Source of the DNA: Gorsachius magnificus | Taxonomy: Eukaryota; Chordata; Aves; Pelecaniformes; Ardeidae | Assembly: GCA_034008185.1 (NCBI GenBank) | Contig: CM067095.1 | Coordinates: forward strand, 3,084,610-3,148,609 | Reading direction: 5' to 3' | DNA length: 64,000 bases | The notes under the pieces: generated by a model | What the model was told of the DNA's origin: nothing | The model's input: the letters and a program-made list of their open reading frames with translations, nothing else | The model's database searches: none | Shown here: in pieces, positions 60,401-64,000 of the stretch | How the letters are laid out: each line of letters begins with the position of its first letter | Position numbering within the stretch: the first letter of the stretch is position 1 | Made by a program: the position numbers and the translations under genes

Positions 60401-61313
60401 CAGGTTGCAAACAGATCTTCTACAAACTGCTTAAATCACAACTTCTTCCTTATTAAATCTCTGAAAAAAATCTCAAATGCAAAAGATTGGGGTTTTTTCC
60501 TGAGCTGCCAACTGTATCTGGTAATTACCGCTTTCCTGAACTTAATCTCTCAAAGCAAGACACCTTCAGACCCCAGCAGGGTGATTACTGCTAAGTCATA
60601 TGTACAGCAAGAGGAAGAGTACAGGTCTGAAGCAAACTCGCTTCCTCTTGTCAGATCACGTGCCAGAATATCTTTAATCAGAAGTACGACAAATCCCCTG
60701 CTTTTCCAGAATTCAGCAGCATCCCTAAGATCTGCTGTGTAGTTCTGCTTCAAAGACCACTTAAGCCTGGCTTGTGTTGCAGCGTGCCTTATAAAATCAC
60801 GTGTGTGCTGCTACAGTGAGCAGTGGTGCTAACGGCACAGCGTGCTAATTGCTGCTTCCTCTCAGCTCGCTGGGCTGGGAAAAGCAAATTTCCGCAAATT
60901 CGCTGTTTCTTCTCCTCACAGCATCGCATATGCAAATGTATTTGGGAGAATGGAACCACTGCCAAATTGCAAATGTTTTAATCGATAACTGTCAAATTCC
61001 TCTTGATGATTTTGCTTGTGAGCAGCAACTTGGCAATCAGCAATTAGAACTGTTTCTAAGTACTTAGCAGTTGGACAAAACCTTTTTATAAAACGTGTCG
61101 TTGGCAAGTTTTAATTTCTAAAGCATCTATTTTGTCAGTGAAGAGGAGTATCCTGCATTTAAGGGAAGGAATTTTACAAGTATGGATAACTTTCAGTCTA
61201 TGCAATTATAGTACCATTGTTCTTGATCTCACGTAGGTATCTTCACATATTCCCATCGCACTGCTTGTGAAAGACAGAGATCTCTCTTACCCAAAGCATT
61301 TTCTCTGTTTCAG
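54427..61313 (+). other. RHOF: RHOF intron 2 (6.9 kb)
   Basis: The intron is phase 1: the donor leaves one G and the acceptor TTCTCTGTTTCAG supplies the rest of the glycine. Several chance frames of 170-190 codons occur (55893-56462 plus, 57665-58183 minus, 60206-60742 plus). They show no domain, signal or splice context. I recognise no interspersed repeat. Confidence 0.8.
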
Positions 61314-61423
61314 GGCAGGAGGACTATGATCGGCTACGACCGCTTTCTTACCAGAACACAAACGTCGTGTTAATTTGTTACGATGTCATGAACCCCACTA
61401 GCTATGATAATGTAGCAGCTAAG
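61314..61423 (+). CDS. RHOF: RHOF exon 3: switch II
   Basis: A 110-bp exon encoding [21 protein letters not shown], then [32 protein letters not shown] is the G3 box and switch II; the glutamine is the catalytic residue for GTP hydrolysis and is present, so the protein should be a working GTPase. The acceptor is GTTTCAG and the donor [15 protein letters not shown] is diagnostic of RHOF among Rho proteins. Confidence 0.97.
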
Positions 61424-62170
61424 GTAAGACGCTTTCATAATTGCTTCAACCTTTTAAATGAATTACATATGCCTGATACATGACAGGATGTCAGAGTAAA
61501 AAAGCTGATGCTTTTAGTGTCCTGTACCCTGGGCCTGTAGATGCACAGATTGCTCCTCACGCACTGAGCTGCAGCTCACAGACCTTAGACCTGGAGCTCA
61601 CCTCTCCACGGCTCCTAAGTGCTCAGAACTGGGCTTGACTCTGCAGTACACTAAAAGGATCACAAACCCGTGGTGAAATCGCCGCTTTATCTGTAGCGAT
61701 GTCACACGACCAAGATTGCACGCAGGCGTTGAAGATCCAAGTCTACTTCCATCATGTGCACATTTAACTACAGGGGAGAGACATGTAAGCAACCCCTTGT
61801 CCATACTAGGATTTCTGTAACACTCCAAAGCATTCCTGTACACAGCACCAGCAAAACAAAGCAAGCATTTGGTCCAAATTCTTCTCTTAAATACGACTTT
61901 AGAGGAGCTCTCCTGAATTTAAACAGATGTTAAGTAAGCGCTTTGGCATAGCAGCAGATGTTATAAAGCAACTGACTTTGGGTAGGACTTCAATGTTTCT
62001 GTAATGTAAATAGCACACGTTGAGCCCCTACCACTACGTTAATGACTTTAAAAATGCTGAAACTGCAGGATATATTAAATGCTGGTTCTGTTCCTTGGCT
62101 TTATTGTTTTAATTTCAGGGGGAAAAAAAAGAAAAAAACAGATGTAAAAGTTTTGTTTTTCTACCATCAG
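61424..62170 (+). other. RHOF: RHOF intron 3 (747 bp)
   Basis: A phase 0 intron ending in TTTTGTTTTTCTACCATCAG. About a third of it is taken by copy A of the unidentified direct repeat (61565-61835). Confidence 0.85.
61565..61835 (+). repeat. Unidentified direct repeat, copy A
   Basis: The segment aligns by eye, in the same direction, with 63745-64000. Shared text includes AAAAGGATCACAA, ACTCTGCA, AGTGNTCAGAA, CAAGATTGCA/CCAGGATTGCA, and an end ACTAGGATTTCTG against ACAAGAATTTCGG. Identity looks like roughly two thirds, with small gaps. It is not CR1 3' end sequence. It may be an old interspersed repeat or a local duplication around exon 4. Confidence 0.65.
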
Positions 62171-62305
62171 TGGTATCCTGAAGTGAATCACTTCTGCCGA
62201 GGCGTCCCACTCGTACTGATCGGCTGCAAGACGGACCTTCGGAAAGACAAAGAACAGTTGCGCAAGCTCAGGGCTTCTAAGCAGGAACCCATTACTTACA
62301 ACCAG
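62171..62305 (+). CDS. RHOF: RHOF exon 4: G4 box
   Basis: A 135-bp exon (45 codons, phase 0) encoding WYPEVNHFCRGVPLVLIGCK, then TDLRKDKEQLRKLRASKQEP and ITYNQ, ending at donor GTAAAT. GCKTDL is the Rho form of the G4 guanine-specificity box (TKxD-type), followed by the Rho-insert region RKDKEQLRKLRA. The last exon, with the SAK G5 box and the C-terminal prenylation motif, was not found before 64000 and should lie to the right. Confidence 0.97.
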
Positions 62306-64000
62306 GTAAATACAAGTGCATTTAAAGCGGTGTCCTCTTTGCAAGAGATAAAGCACGCTTACTTCAGTGGCATCATCGCTTACAAGCACAATCACAGATA
62401 CTCCAAAATTAGGTGATCATAGTGTCCAGATAAAGAAATGATTGACAGTCAGCACTAACGGGTTTCTGCAAGTCCTTTTTGGAAGTGGCCAAATCACCAC
62501 CCATTTTTTGTACCAAAGTAAAGAGAAATTTGAAGAGCAGTTTGCATATCTTGAGGTGTGTGAAAGGAAACTACTGGCTGCGTCTTCTAGGATCACGACC
62601 TCTCATTCTTGTTTCCTTTCACAGCTGGGTTATTACTGTTACAAATCTGTAAGCCTTGACATGTTTCTTGGACTCCATCATTTTCATTAGGATACATTGC
62701 TCTCATCACTGGTACTTTGAGCAGGATTGTGAGAAAGACTGGAGACGCTAGGATACACATTACAGGATTAAAAATACTGACCCTCCTGGAAAAAATGTAT
62801 TTTGCAAACCCTATTTAAAAATAAATCCTTTCAAGGACAATAGCAAAAACATCTGCAAGGCTTCTCTAACCCAAGAGACTTTTCTTTGAAGTCTCTAAAG
62901 TAATCTTAAAAAAAAAATCTACATATTATCACGTTCTCAATTTAAGTATTACAAAGCAGTGAGACTTACAACTAGTGTTACACCACCGGCATAGCTGTCC
63001 TAGGTACAGGAGAAAGAGTTGGTGGTGGAACAGCTTGTCCCACGTCACACAAGACCTTTGCTCTGGTCTCCCACTTTTTTTTTTTTTTTTTTTTAAACTA
63101 CAAAGCCATCCTTCTCCTCTCATCTCAGAGCAGGAGCAGGAGCTTTCAAACTGTTTGAGACACAAGTCCAGGGAACAAGGTTAAGTGCACCAAGACCTTG
63201 ACTGCATCACTCCTTTTTCTAAACATCGTGAAAAGAAACTGCAACTGCATCACCACTAAACCACACTGGGCTTTTAGCTTACCTTCCTTGTGCAGATGAG
63301 ATGCCTGTCCTGTCACTTTGTGAGCAGCTGCAGATTGTCCCTCATTTGCATTAATAACAACTCCCTTCATCATCCTTGCATGCAAAGTTCGGGGCAAGCA
63401 ACAGACACTTTTGGCAAGTCTGCTGAGGCCTCATGCAATTAAATTCCAGGGCCCACATAATGTGCAAACTTTGTCTCCTATGTGAGCCCTCCCACTTGGT
63501 TTTTCTCCCCTTAAATATACGCTACCTCAGTCTTTTACAGCTGATGGCATCTTGAGTCACATGACGTGATGCTTCTGATGCCAGGCACAAAGGAGCTGAA
63601 CAGTATCTGCCAGCACTGCAGCTTGCAAACAACTGGAAGGAGACAAACTTCTCTTAAATACACTGAAGAAAAATCCCCCTGTAGAAGCCTGAGTGCTCAA
63701 GTGGTCCCACTCCCAGGGCACGTAATGAATAAATGCAGAGTTTGTGAGCTGTGGGTTGCAGACCTGGAATTCACACTCCAAGGCTCACAAGTGTTCAGAA
63801 ACTGGGGGCTGACTCTGCAATGGCAATAAAAGGATCACAAGCAAAGTAAGAAATCACTGTGTTTTGTCCGTAGTGATTTCGTGCAACCAGGATTGCATGC
63901 AGATGTTCTAGGTTCTAGTCTGTTCCCATTGCATGCATTTGGGTGAGGTTGAGAAACGCAGACACCCATTTGTGTATACAAGAATTTCGGCTGAGCCACT
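62306..64000 (+). other. RHOF: RHOF intron 4 (partial)
   Basis: An intron running past the right edge. It contains a T20 run at 63075-63094 and copy B of the direct repeat from about 63745. No exon with the expected GLSAC...ECSAK text is present in any plus frame. Confidence 0.8.
63745..64000 (+). repeat. Unidentified direct repeat, copy B (runs to window end)
   Basis: The partner of 61565-61835 in the same orientation, about 2.18 kb away, on the other side of RHOF exon 4. The similarity continues to the last bases of the window, so the true end is not seen. Confidence 0.65.

Noticed and set aside
60206..60742. 178-codon plus-strand frame in RHOF intron 2
   Set aside because: No recognised domain; the hydrophobic patches are scattered and codon use is unremarkable.

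Overview
This window is vertebrate nuclear DNA, almost certainly from a bird. Coding sequence is split into short exons with GT/AG borders, the spacers hold CR1-type LINE relics with the typical avian 3' end and one MIR-like SINE fragment, and three CpG-rich promoter blocks are present. Two genes are recognisable and both run off the window. SETD1B (histone H3 lysine 4 methyltransferase) lies on the minus strand, with its start codon at 35547 and coding exons down to 3332. RHOF (Rif, a Rho-family GTPase) lies on the plus strand, with exons from about 54123 to 62305. This head-to-head pair matches the SETD1B-RHOF neighbourhood of human 12q24.31, so the locus is conserved synteny rather than a transferred element.

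Layout. Positions 1-35561 hold six SETD1B coding exons (857 codons: DPR motif, RRM, Ser/Pro-rich linker, proline-rich block) separated by introns of up to 22.8 kb. The catalytic SET domain lies beyond the left edge. Positions 35562-36970 hold SETD1B intron 1, the non-coding first exon and a CpG-island promoter with a perfect 44-bp CCAAT-bearing repeat and YY1-type sites. A second CpG island (38690-40750) belongs to no recognised coding gene. It carries plus-strand TATA boxes and good plus-strand splice donors, so a divergent non-coding transcript is likely. Positions 42110-43450 look like an old, decayed LINE. Positions 43451-52286 show no convincing gene.

Positions 52287-53587 on the minus strand hold a set of exon-like signals, including a transmembrane-encoding ORF, a coding-like 126-bp segment and a terminal ORF followed by a polyadenylation signal. 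They could be an unannotated gene head-to-head with RHOF. The parts do not all join in frame, so this stays a hypothesis.

RHOF begins in a third CpG island. Its first exon has no visible ATG in frame with the conserved GTPase sequence, which may be an assembly fault in a G-rich stretch. Two diverged copies of an unidentified repeat of about 250 bp lie on either side of RHOF exon 4. The last RHOF exon is outside the window.

SETD1B acts in the nucleus as the catalytic subunit of a COMPASS complex. RHOF acts at the plasma membrane in filopodium formation. Nothing here suggests that the two work together beyond being neighbours. Gene identities come from remembered protein families; no search was run.
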